Counted from the first letter of the stretch, positions 6,616 through 13,097 are shown. The stretch: 16,477 bases of DNA from Alphaproteobacteria bacterium (GCA_018895795.1 JAHINZ010000125.1:1-16477); one strand, 5' to 3'. A program made the numbers and translations. Notes: generated by a model from the sequence alone, not told the origin.

Positions 6616-8139
6616 ATGTTCGACGGCCTTACAGAGCGGCTCTCCGGCGTCTTCGACCGCCTCGGCGGTCGCGGCGTGCTGTCCGAAAAGGATGTCGACG
6701 AGGCGCTGCGCGAGGTTCGCGTCGCCCTGCTGGAAGCTGATGTCGCCCTGCCGGTGGTCAAGGACTTCATCAGCAAGGCCAAGGAACTGGCCGCTGGCGA
6801 AGCCGTCATCCGCTCGGTCAAGCCGGCCGATCAGGTGGTCAAGATCGTCTATGACGGTCTGGTCGACATGCTGGGCGGCGAGGAGCCGACCGGCCTGAAC
6901 CTGGCCCTCAATCCGCCGTCGGTGATCCTGATGACCGGCCTGCAGGGCTCGGGCAAGACCACCACCACCGGCAAGCTGGCCCTGCGGCTGTCCAAGACCG
7001 AGCGCAAGAAGGTGCTGGTCGCCTCGCTCGACACCCGCCGTCCCGCCGCCATGGAACAGCTGGCCATGCTGGCCAAGCAGGTCGGGGTGGAGAGCCTGCC
7101 GATCGTCGCCGGCCAGAGCGCCGTCGATATCGCCAAGCGGGCGATGAGCGCCGCCAAGCTGGGCGGCTATGACGTCCTGATCCTCGACACCGCCGGCCGC
7201 ACCACCCTGGATGAGGCGATGATGAGCGAGGCGGCGGAAATCGCCCGCATCGCCCAGCCGACCGAAACCCTGCTGGTCGCCGACAGCCTGACCGGCCAGG
7301 ACGCGGTGCGCACCGCCAAGGCCTTCCACGAACGCCTGCCGCTGACCGGCCTGATCCTGACCCGCGCCGACGGCGACGGCCGCGGCGGCGCGGCCCTGTC
7401 GATGCGCCATGTCACCGGCCTGCCGATCAAGTTCCTCGGGGCCGGCGAGAAGATCGACGCCCTGGACGTGTTCGACGCCCGCCGCGTGGCCGGCCGGATC
7501 CTGGGGCAAGGCGACGTCGTCGCCCTGGTCGAGCGGGCCGCCCAGGACCTCGACCATGCCGAAGCCGAGCGCATGGCCAAGAAGCTGGCCAAGGGCCAGT
7601 TCGACCTCAACGACCTGTCGTCGCAGCTGTCGCAGATGCAGAAGATGGGCGGCATGCAGGGCATCATGGGCCTGCTGCCGGGCGTCCAGAAGGCCAAGAA
7701 GCAGATCGCCGAGAGCGGCATCGACGACAAGGTGTTCCTGCGTCAGCAGGCGATCATCAGCTCGATGACCAAGCTGGAGCGCAAGAAGCCCGATATCCTG
7801 GCCGCCTCGCGCAAGCGCCGCATCGCGGCCGGCGCCGGGGTGGACGTGGCCGAGGTCAACCGCCTGCTCAAGCAGCATCGCCAGATGGCCGACATGTTCA
7901 AGGCCATGTCCAAGGACGGCGGCAAGAGCCTGGCGCGCATGGCCGGCATGATGGGCGGCGGCGACATGTCGCGCCTGAAGGCCATGGGCGGCGGCAAGGC
8001 GGCCGCGTCCGATCAACAGAATTCCGCGGGAGGCCTGCCGGGTCTTCCCGGTCTCGGCGGTGGCGGCGACGCCAAGCCGAACCTCCTTTCCGGCCTGGGC
8101 GGCGGTCTGCCGCCCGGTTTCAATCCCTTCAAGAAATAA
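6616..8139 (+). CDS. ffh: Signal recognition particle GTPase Ffh (SRP54)
   Basis: This 507-residue protein binds 4.5S RNA and signal sequences and delivers nascent membrane proteins to FtsY. The N domain covers about residues 1-95. The G domain has the P-loop GLQGSGKTT (108-116), DTRRPAAMEQL (139-149), DTAGR (191-195) and GAGEK (275-279). The guanine-specificity motif reads TRAD (249-252) in place of the common TKxD, a variant I believe is frequent in alphaproteobacteria. The methionine-rich M domain covers about 325-440, followed by a Gly-rich tail. ATG 6616 is chosen over a GTG at 6595 because the family starts MFDGLTERL and CAGGG precedes it. It is first of an ffh-rpsP-rimM operon. Confidence 0.97.
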   Translation: MFDGLTERLSGVFDRLGGRGVLSEKDVDEALREVRVALLEADVALPVVKDFISKAKELAAGEAVIRSVKPADQVVKIVYDGLVDMLGGEEPTGLNLALNPPSVILMTGLQGSGKTTTTGKLALRLSKTERKKVLVASLDTRRPAAMEQLAMLAKQVGVESLPIVAGQSAVDIAKRAMSAAKLGGYDVLILDTAGRTTLDEAMMSEAAEIARIAQPTETLLVADSLTGQDAVRTAKAFHERLPLTGLILTRADGDGRGGAALSMRHVTGLPIKFLGAGEKIDALDVFDARRVAGRILGQGDVVALVERAAQDLDHAEAERMAKKLAKGQFDLNDLSSQLSQMQKMGGMQGIMGLLPGVQKAKKQIAESGIDDKVFLRQQAIISSMTKLERKKPDILAASRKRRIAAGAGVDVAEVNRLLKQHRQMADMFKAMSKDGGKSLARMAGMMGGGDMSRLKAMGGGKAAASDQQNSAGGLPGLPGLGGGGDAKPNLLSGLGGGLPPGFNPFKK

Positions 8140-8156
8140 ACTCAAGGACTACCGAA

Positions 8157-8750
8157 ATGCTGAAGATCCGTCTCGCCCGTGGCGGCGCCAAGAAGCGCCC
8201 GTACTACTCGATCGTCGTCGCTGACAGCCACTCGCCGCGCGATGGCCGTTTCATCGAAAAGGTCGGCACCTACAACCCGCTGCTCAAGAAGGACGACGCC
8301 GCCCGCGTCACCCTGAAGGTTGAATCGATCCAGGCCTGGATCGCCAAGGGCGCTCAGCCGACCGACCGCGTCGCGCGCTTCCTGGCCGCCGCCGGCATCG
8401 CCGAATGGACCCACGGCAACAACCCCGAAAAGGGCGCTCCGGGCAAGAAGGCCCAGGAACGTCTGGCTGAACGCGCCCAGCGCGACGAAGACCGCAAGGC
8501 CGCCGACGTGAAGGCCGCTGAAGACGCCGCCGCCGCCGCCATCCAGGCCAAGGAAGACGCCAAGGTCGCCGCTGAAGCCGCCGCCGCCGCCGCCGCTGAA
8601 GCCGCCGCCGCCCCGGCCCCGGAGCCGGTCGCCGAAGAAGCGCCCGCCGAAGACGCCGCTGCTGAAGCGGCCCCGGCCGAAGCCGCCGCCGAAGAAGCTC
8701 CGGCTGCTGAAGCCGCCCCGGCCGCTGAAGCCGAAAAGACCGAAGGCTAA
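8157..8750 (+). CDS. rpsP: 30S ribosomal protein S16 (bS16) with long acidic Ala-rich tail
   Basis: The first 80 or so residues are a typical bS16 (MLKIRLARGGAKKRPYYSIV, RDGRFIEKVGTYNPL, WIAKGAQPTDRVARFL), a small-subunit assembly protein. The 197-residue total is more than twice the bacterial core length. The last 82 residues are 54 percent alanine, mixed with glutamate and proline, and are probably disordered or helical and acidic. Alphaproteobacterial S16 proteins are often extended, but this tail looks long. An AAGGA ribosome site lies eight bases before the ATG. The gene starts 17 bp after ffh and is surely cotranscribed with it. Confidence 0.96.
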   Translation: MLKIRLARGGAKKRPYYSIVVADSHSPRDGRFIEKVGTYNPLLKKDDAARVTLKVESIQAWIAKGAQPTDRVARFLAAAGIAEWTHGNNPEKGAPGKKAQERLAERAQRDEDRKAADVKAAEDAAAAAIQAKEDAKVAAEAAAAAAAEAAAAPAPEPVAEEAPAEDAAAEAAPAEAAAEEAPAAEAAPAAEAEKTEG

Positions 8751-8761
8751 GGCCTTTGACG

Positions 8762-8793
8762 TTGTCGCCCCGGTCTTCGGATCGGGGCGACAA
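8762..8793 (+). promoter_or_regulatory. UUCG-capped hairpin at the rimM start
   Basis: A 14-pair stem has left arm 8762-8775 (TTGTCGCCCCGGTC) and right arm 8780-8793. It contains one G-T wobble and encloses a C(TTCG)G tetraloop, among the most stable RNA loops known. No T-run follows, so it is unlikely to be a strong terminator. Its right arm holds the GGGGCGA that would serve as ribosome site for ATG 8793, whose first base is the last base of the stem. It could lower RimM output relative to S16. Confidence 0.75.
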
Positions 8794-8804
8794 TGCGTCT
8801 GTCG

Positions 8805-9386
8805 ATGAGCAATTCGCCCCCCGCCAACATGATCCTTGTCGGCCGCGTCGCCGGCGGCTTCGGCGTGCGCGGCGAAGTGAAGATCGCCACCTATACCGAA
8901 GAGCCGATGAGTCTGGCCGGCTTCAAGGCGCTGCTGCGCCAGGACGGCTCGCCGGCCCTGACCATCCTCTCGGCCCGCGTGGCCAAGGAAGGCCTCGTCA
9001 CCCGCTGCCAGGGGATCGAGACCAAGGACGCGGCCGACGCCCTGCGCGGTCTGCGCCTCTATGTCCCGCGCGACGCCCTGCCGGCGCCCGACGAGGACGA
9101 GTTCTATCTGACCGATCTGGTCGGCCTGCCGGTGCGCCATGTCGCCGACAACGCCCTGCTGGGCGCGGTCAAGAGCGTGCAGAATTTCGGGGCCGGCGAC
9201 CTGCTGGAGATCCTGCCGGCGCTGGGCGGTCCGACCTGGTATCTGCCGTTCACCCGCGCGGCCGTGCCCGAGGTGAAGATCGCCGACGGCCTGATCCTCG
9301 CCGACCCGCCGGCCCTGGTGGGCGAGCCCGAGGGCCCGGTCGAGGCCGCGGATGACTCTGACGGCGCCGAGCGCAATTACGACTGA
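8805..9386 (+). CDS. rimM: 16S rRNA processing/maturation protein RimM
   Basis: This 193-residue ribosome maturation factor binds S19 and helps assemble the 30S head. The N-terminal RimM barrel includes ILVGRVAGGFGVRGEVKI (residues 10-27) and the TEEPMSLAGF stretch. The C-terminal PRC-barrel half starts near DEFYLTDLVGLPV and contains GAVKSVQNFGAGDLLEI and WYLPFTRAAVPEV. ATG 8805 gives a family-like N terminus; an in-frame ATG at 8793 adds four residues but sits in the hairpin. It follows rpsP as usual, but trmD and rplS do not follow. A degraded, internally deleted copy of parts of this gene lies at 10032-10129. Confidence 0.93.
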   Translation: MSNSPPANMILVGRVAGGFGVRGEVKIATYTEEPMSLAGFKALLRQDGSPALTILSARVAKEGLVTRCQGIETKDAADALRGLRLYVPRDALPAPDEDEFYLTDLVGLPVRHVADNALLGAVKSVQNFGAGDLLEILPALGGPTWYLPFTRAAVPEVKIADGLILADPPALVGEPEGPVEAADDSDGAERNYD

Positions 9387-9430
9387 CGGCCGCCGGTTCG
9401 GGACGCGACCAAGACAGGGAGTTCGAGGCC

Positions 9431-10012
9431 ATGGCGACCGACGGCAAATGGCGGGTCACCGCCTCGCGCTCTATTCACAAGGACCGCTGGATCAGCCTCC
9501 GCGCTGATGATTGCGTCACCGACGAGGGCGCGGTGGTCGCGCCCTATTATGTGCTGGACTATCCCGACTGGGTCGAGATCATCGCCCTGGACGCCAACGA
9601 CAACGTGCTGCTGGTCAAGCAGTACCGGCATGGCCTGGGCGGGGTTTCGACCGAACTGCCGGCCGGCGGCATGGAGCCCGGCGAGCGCGATCCTGTCGCC
9701 GCCGCCGCCCGGGAACTGCTGGAAGAGACCGGCTGCGCCGGAGACCTGACCCTGGTCGGCGAAACGCGACCCAACGCCGGCACCCATTCCAACCGCACCC
9801 ACATCGTGCTGGCGCGAAATGTCGCGCAGGTTTCCGAGCCGCTGGACGATCCCACCGAACGCATCACGCGGTTCTGGGTCCCGGCGGGCGAGGCCCTGCG
9901 CATGGCCCTGGCCGGCGAACTGACCGTCGGCATGCAGGTCGCCTCGCTCCTGCGCGGCCTGGCTCAGGCCGGCGTGGCGTCAATCAGCCTGGCGAACCCG
10001 GCTACCTCCTGA
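9431..10012 (+). CDS. Nudix hydrolase, ADP-sugar pyrophosphatase-like
   Basis: This 193-residue cytosolic hydrolase cleaves nucleoside diphosphates linked to another group. The Nudix box GGMEPGERDPVAAAARELLEETG (residues 79-101) is present, with the metal-binding REL-LEE core at 94-99. One extra residue between the first glutamate (E85) and the RE pair is a variation seen in other Nudix proteins. The preceding VLLVKQYRHG and TELPAGG resemble the ADP-ribose/ADP-sugar pyrophosphatase group, but the substrate is not certain. It begins 44 bp after rimM with a GAGG-like site and may be read through from that operon. Its last codons and stop overlap the first tesB-end repeat (10002-10038), so its C terminus may have been altered. 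Confidence 0.9.
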   Translation: MATDGKWRVTASRSIHKDRWISLRADDCVTDEGAVVAPYYVLDYPDWVEIIALDANDNVLLVKQYRHGLGGVSTELPAGGMEPGERDPVAAAARELLEETGCAGDLTLVGETRPNAGTHSNRTHIVLARNVAQVSEPLDDPTERITRFWVPAGEALRMALAGELTVGMQVASLLRGLAQAGVASISLANPATS

Positions 10013-10038
10013 TCCGCATCAGGCATTTCTGCGCCACC
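10002..10038. repeat. Direct repeat copy A: displaced tesB 3' end
   Basis: Bases 10010-10038 match 10982-11010 at 28 of 29 positions (one T/C difference at 10028), and weaker similarity extends left to 10002. Read on the minus strand it encodes QKCLMRIRR then a TAG stop, equivalent to the intact TesB ending QECLMRIKK. It is therefore a remnant of a tesB 3' end, lying 972 bp from the intact one and overlapping the end of the Nudix gene. Confidence 0.85.
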
Positions 10039-10129
10039 CATACCGAAGAGCCCATCAGCCTGGCCGGCTTCATGGCGCCGCTCCGCCAGGATTGCTCGCC
10101 GGCCCTGGTGGGAGAGCCGGAAGGTCCGG
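10032..10129 (+). pseudogene. rimM: rimM remnant with internal deletion
   Basis: Bases 10032-10107 align without gaps to rimM 8885-8960 (67 of 76 identical; residues about 28-52). Bases 10097-10129 align to rimM 9307-9339 (29 of 33; residues about 168-178). The two source segments join at the 11-base sequence CGCCGGCCCTG, present at both rimM sites, so about 350 bp are missing. The reading frame is kept across the join (THTEEPISLAGF, then SPALVGEPEGP). There is no start codon or ribosome site, and changes such as L to P and G to C suggest decay. The left edge shares CGCCACC with the tesB repeat. Confidence 0.85.
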
Positions 10130-10137
10130 CGCAAGAG

Positions 10138-10157
10138 GATTGATCTCGAAATCAATC
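10138..10157. promoter_or_regulatory. Small inverted repeat upstream of ORF6N gene
   Basis: GATTGAT (10138-10144) and ATCAATC (10151-10157) form perfect seven-base arms around CTCGAA, 46 bases before the ORF6N start. It could be an operator or a weak hairpin. The flanking 10144-10203 is AT-richer than the neighbourhood and is the likely promoter region, but no clear boxes are seen. Confidence 0.35.
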
Positions 10158-10203
10158 AAAGAGAGAGTGTTGCAGGCATCACCCTCAAAGCGATTTTTGC
10201 CCT

Positions 10204-10968
10204 ATGCCTGTCGATCTAACCGCCGCCGACAGGGCGTATGCCCATATCCATCAGATCCGAGGCCAGAGTGTCGTTCTAGACGACGCGATCGCCGCTCTGT
10301 TCGGTGTCGAGACCCGGCGGCTTAACGAACAGGTCCGCCGCAATGCCGCACGGTTCGAGGGCTATGCCTTCCAACTGACGGCTGAGGAGTTCGCCAGTTT
10401 GATATCGCAAAATGCGATATCAAACTCCCGAGGTGGGCGACGGACACGGCCCTGGGCCTTCACGGAACACGGCGTGGTCATGGCCGCGACCGTTCTGAAG
10501 TCCGATTCCGCCATCGCCGCGATGAAGATGATCGTCGAGATCTTCGTCAGTGCGCGTCGAAGACAGGATGCTTCACGGCAGGTCGCCAGCGGTGTGAGTG
10601 CAGGAAACGGCCTGATCCCCAGGCTGACCCAGGCAATGGCGGCGGTGCTGGATTCGGTGGTGAACCAGCATCACGGAACCTCCGTCCGGGAGGAGGCTCA
10701 GGACCTGCTGGACCGCTCCATCGCCCATCTGAAGGATCGGCTATCGCGCGCCGGGCTGGAAAATGAGGAACTGGCAGCCCGGGCGACCAAGCTTCTGGCG
10801 GAAGCCGAGGCCAGCAAGGCGACCGCCGCCAAGACCCAGGCAGAGGCCGGCGAAATCGAATTGCGGGTCCTGGCGCGCAAGCTCCAGCTGGTGATCGAAG
10901 CCGAGCGCGCGATGACCGGGGGTGATATCGAACGGTTCGTCGGTGTCCTGGAACGGCTGGGCGGTTAG
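10204..10968 (+). CDS. ORF6N-domain (KilA-N-related, phage-type) protein
   Basis: This 254-residue protein carries an N-terminal ORF6N domain (about residues 15-100): IRGQSVVLDDAIAALFGV, ETRRLNEQVRRNAARF, FQLTAEEF and WAFTEHGVVMAATVL. This domain occurs in phage and plasmid DNA-binding and antirepressor-like proteins. The rest is helical, with a likely coiled coil at about 170-235 rich in Ala, Glu and Lys. ORF6N genes are often orphans in bacterial genomes and their roles are poorly known. No good ribosome site precedes ATG 10204. Codons around 10396-10426 form a perfect palindrome. It is isolated from any phage genes and converges on tesB five bases away, suggesting horizontal arrival. Confidence 0.88.
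   Translation: MPVDLTAADRAYAHIHQIRGQSVVLDDAIAALFGVETRRLNEQVRRNAARFEGYAFQLTAEEFASLISQNAISNSRGGRRTRPWAFTEHGVVMAATVLKSDSAIAAMKMIVEIFVSARRRQDASRQVASGVSAGNGLIPRLTQAMAAVLDSVVNQHHGTSVREEAQDLLDRSIAHLKDRLSRAGLENEELAARATKLLAEAEASKATAAKTQAEAGEIELRVLARKLQLVIEAERAMTGGDIERFVGVLERLGG
10396..10426. repeat. Perfect 14-bp inverted repeat inside the ORF6N gene
   Basis: AGTTTGATATCGCA (10396-10409) is followed by AAA and then its exact reverse complement (10413-10426). It encodes SLISQNAISN in the ORF6N domain. It is AT-rich compared with the surrounding code. It may be an internal operator, a recombination site or an mRNA hairpin. Confidence 0.85.
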
Positions 10969-10973
10969 AAGCC

Positions 10974-11010
10974 CTATTTCTTGATCCGCATCAGGCATTC
11001 CTGCGCCACC
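10974..11010. repeat. Direct repeat copy B: intact tesB 3' end
   Basis: This is the partner of 10002-10038, identical at 28 of 29 bases over 10982-11010. It includes the tesB stop (CTA at 10974-10976 on the plus strand) and encodes the final QECLMRIKK. Beyond 11010 the two copies diverge: tesB continues here, while the left copy runs into rimM sequence. Confidence 0.85.
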
Positions 11011-11828
11011 GAGGCCAGCAGGGCGCCGTCCTGGCTGAACATCTGGCCGCGCACCATGCCGCGCCCTTGCGAGGCGCTGGGGCTGTCCTGGGCGAACAGG
11101 GTCCAGTCGTTGAAATCGAACGGCCGGTGGAACCACATGGCGTGGTCCAGGCTGGCCGACTGCAGGCCGGGCGTCGTCCAGACCAGGCCGTGGGGGCGCA
11201 GGGCGCTTTCCATGAACGCCATGTCCGAGGCATAGGCCAGGGCCGCCTGCTGCATCTTGACGTCGTCGCCCAGCGGCGCGCGGGCCCGCATCCAGACCTC
11301 CTTCGTCCCCGACTTCTTCTCCGGCTTGGCCGGGTTCTGCGGATCGACCCAGCGAATGTCGATCGGACGGGGCTTGTCGAGGAAGGCCAGCATCTTGGGG
11401 TGAACCTGGTCGCCCAGGCCGCGCAGGAACTCGCCCTCGGTGAGCACGCTCTCGGGATTGGGCGCGTTGGGCATCGACGACTGGTGCTCGAAGCCCTCTT
11501 CGGGCGTCTGGAACGAGCAGGCCAGGTTGAAGATCTGCTCGCCGTGCTGGATGGCCGCCACCCGCCGGGTGGTGAAGGTGCCGCCGTCGCGGGCCCGCTC
11601 CACCTCGTAGAGCACCGGGGCGTTCACATCGCCCGGGCGGATGAAATAGGCGTGCAGCGAATGGCAGACCCGTTCGGGCACGGTCTTGTAGGCCGCCAAC
11701 AGGGCCTGGGCGATGACCAGGCCGCCGAAGATGCGGGGAAAGCCGTCATTGGGGCTGACGCCCCGGAACAGGTTCACCTCGATGGCTTCGAGGTCGAGGA
11801 TGTCGGCGAGGTTTTCGGGCGTCTGCAT
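10974..11828 (-). CDS. tesB: Acyl-CoA thioesterase II (TesB)
   Basis: This 284-residue double-hotdog enzyme hydrolyses acyl-CoAs to free fatty acids and CoA. Family marks are FGGLVIAQALLAAYKTV (residues 34-50), LHAYFIRPGD, YEVERARDGGTFTTRRV, and the C-terminal block ASLDHAMWFHRPF, GRGMVRGQMF, ALLASVAQECLMR. The expected Asp-Thr-Gln triad appears as D202, S226 and Q276, so serine replaces the threonine known in E. coli. Length is normal. It is divergent from the histone-deacetylase-like gene across 79 bp and ends next to the ORF6N gene. Its last nine codons lie in direct repeat copy B, so this end may have been rebuilt by the insertion. Confidence 0.95.
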   Translation of the reverse strand: MQTPENLADILDLEAIEVNLFRGVSPNDGFPRIFGGLVIAQALLAAYKTVPERVCHSLHAYFIRPGDVNAPVLYEVERARDGGTFTTRRVAAIQHGEQIFNLACSFQTPEEGFEHQSSMPNAPNPESVLTEGEFLRGLGDQVHPKMLAFLDKPRPIDIRWVDPQNPAKPEKKSGTKEVWMRARAPLGDDVKMQQAALAYASDMAFMESALRPHGLVWTTPGLQSASLDHAMWFHRPFDFNDWTLFAQDSPSASQGRGMVRGQMFSQDGALLASVAQECLMRIKK

Positions 11829-11907
11829 GGCGATGGGTTAATCTTCCCGCGCGTCCGGGGCAAGACGCGACCTTGCGTCAGGGTGTCCCGATCGCCATCG
11901 TCGGGTC

Positions 11908-12816
11908 ATGTCGCCGCCGATCGTCCACCACCCCGCCTTCCGCGCCGAGATGCCGGCGGGGCACCGGTTTCCGATGGACAAGTTCGCGCGCCTGGCCGCC
12001 GTGCTGGAGGCCGAGGGGCTGGCGGGGGCTTCGGGGTTCTATTCCCCGGAGCTGATCGACGTCGAAACCCTGCGGTTGGTCCATGGCGAGGCCTATGTGC
12101 GCGGCGTGCTGGAGCAGTCCCTGGACCCCGATGTCGTGCGCCGCATCGGCCTGCCCAACAGCGAGTCGGTGGCCGTGCGGGCCCGGGCCGCGACGGGCGG
12201 GACGCTGCTGGCGGCGCGGTTGGCGCTGGCCCACGGCATCGCCTGCAACACCGCCGGCGGCAGCCATCACGCCGACGCCGACAGCGGCGCGGGCTTTTGC
12301 GTGTTCAATGACGTGGCCGTGGCGGCGCGGCGGTTGTTGGCCGAGGGCGCGATCGGCAAGGCGTTGGTGGTGGATCTGGATGTCCATCAGGGCGACGGCA
12401 CGGCGAAGATCTTCGCGGGCGACCCTTCGGTCTTCACGTTCTCGATGCATGCCGAGAAGAATTTTCCGGCCCGCAAGGCCGCGAGCGACCTGGATATCGA
12501 CCTGGCCGACGGCGTGGGCGACGCGGTCTATCTGGAAAAACTGGCCGAGATCCTGCCGGCGCTGCTGGCGCGGGAGCGGCCCGACCTGGTGTTCTTCAAC
12601 GCCGGGGTCGATCCGCACGCCGATGACAAGCTGGGCCGGCTGTCCCTGACCGACGACGGGCTCGCGCGGCGCGAGGCGTTCGTCCTGGGCTCATGTCTGG
12701 AAGCGGGCATCCCCGTCACGGGGGTGATCGGCGGCGGCTATGACGCCGACATCGATCGTTTGGCGCGTCGTCACGCCCTTCTCCACCGGGCGGCCTCGGA
12801 AGCCTTGAAGGCCTGA
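11908..12816 (+). CDS. Histone deacetylase family protein (class IV-like)
   Basis: This 302-residue zinc hydrolase belongs to the arginase/deacetylase superfamily. The active site is visible: paired histidines H120-H121 in GGSHHADAD, then GFCVFND. D158 and H160 in DLDVHQGDGTA and D235 in NAGVDPHADDKLG are the zinc ligands, and Y278 in GGGYD is the catalytic tyrosine. The short form resembles the HDAC11-like bacterial group. Bacterial members deacetylate proteins, polyamines or other acetylated amines; the substrate cannot be told from sequence. ATG 11908 gives a family-like N terminus, but the ribosome site is weak. It is divergent from tesB and converges on a tiny hydrophobic gene. Confidence 0.93.
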   Translation: MSPPIVHHPAFRAEMPAGHRFPMDKFARLAAVLEAEGLAGASGFYSPELIDVETLRLVHGEAYVRGVLEQSLDPDVVRRIGLPNSESVAVRARAATGGTLLAARLALAHGIACNTAGGSHHADADSGAGFCVFNDVAVAARRLLAEGAIGKALVVDLDVHQGDGTAKIFAGDPSVFTFSMHAEKNFPARKAASDLDIDLADGVGDAVYLEKLAEILPALLARERPDLVFFNAGVDPHADDKLGRLSLTDDGLARREAFVLGSCLEAGIPVTGVIGGGYDADIDRLARRHALLHRAASEALKA

Positions 12817-12850
12817 GGACGCCAACCCGGTGGAGCTACGCGGCGATCAC

Positions 12851-12949
12851 TTAGAAGCTCGAGGCGAGCGAACCGACGATCACGGCCAGCGGCAGAACCG
12901 CGAGAACCAGGGTGGCGAAGCCGGCGAAAGCGTTGGTCTTGATGGTCAT
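12851..12949 (-). CDS. 32-residue hydrophobic small membrane protein
   Basis: A small ORF of 33 codons including the stop encodes a protein opening MTIKTNAFAGF. A strongly hydrophobic segment follows (ATLVLAVLPLAVIVGSLA), ending SSF. One transmembrane helix is predicted with a short positively charged N terminus. An AAAGGGA ribosome site lies about ten bases before the ATG, and codon use is GC-rich like real genes here. I believe similar tiny proteins occur in Caulobacter genomes, but I cannot name one. It converges with the histone-deacetylase-like gene, 34 bp apart. Function is unknown; small membrane proteins often bind larger complexes. Confidence 0.7.
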   Translation of the reverse strand: MTIKTNAFAGFATLVLAVLPLAVIVGSLASSF

Positions 12950-13097
12950 GGTCTTGATCCCTTTGTTGGCCGCCGCGGTTGTTCGCGTCCGGTGAGCCGG
13001 GATATAGGGCGGACTTGTGGTGAATACCCGTTACCTTTGCGTCATGAAGGCGTTTTAAGAAACTTCCGACCATCAATTCGCATTACAGAGGTGTAAT

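Larger units (their letters stand above)
10039..10981 (+). mobile_element. Putative inserted segment between tesB-end repeats
   Basis: This is the segment between the two 29-bp direct repeats. It holds the rimM remnant and the ORF6N gene. The layout, with an intact gene 3' end on one side and a displaced copy on the other, is like an integration that restores its target gene. No integrase, transposase or terminal inverted repeats are visible, so the mechanism is inferred and recombination or duplication is an alternative. Confidence 0.4.

Noticed and set aside
6610..8145. Very long open frame on the minus strand opposite ffh
   Set aside because: High-GC genes leave long open antisense frames. 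This one gives a His/Gln/Gly-rich low-complexity protein without homology, while the plus strand is unmistakably Ffh.
8762..8793. Rho-independent terminator after rpsP
   Set aside because: The stem is strong, but no T-run follows and rimM begins immediately, so a translational or processing role is more likely.
9511..10143. Open frame that runs in the wrong frame through the Nudix gene and into the rimM remnant
   Set aside because: Only its last 35 or so codons match RimM; the rest is an Arg-rich shadow of the Nudix gene. The remnant is recorded as a pseudogene instead.
10396..10426. CRISPR-like or integron attC site
   Set aside because: There is a single palindrome, no spaced repeats, no cas genes, no integron integrase, and it lies within a coding region.
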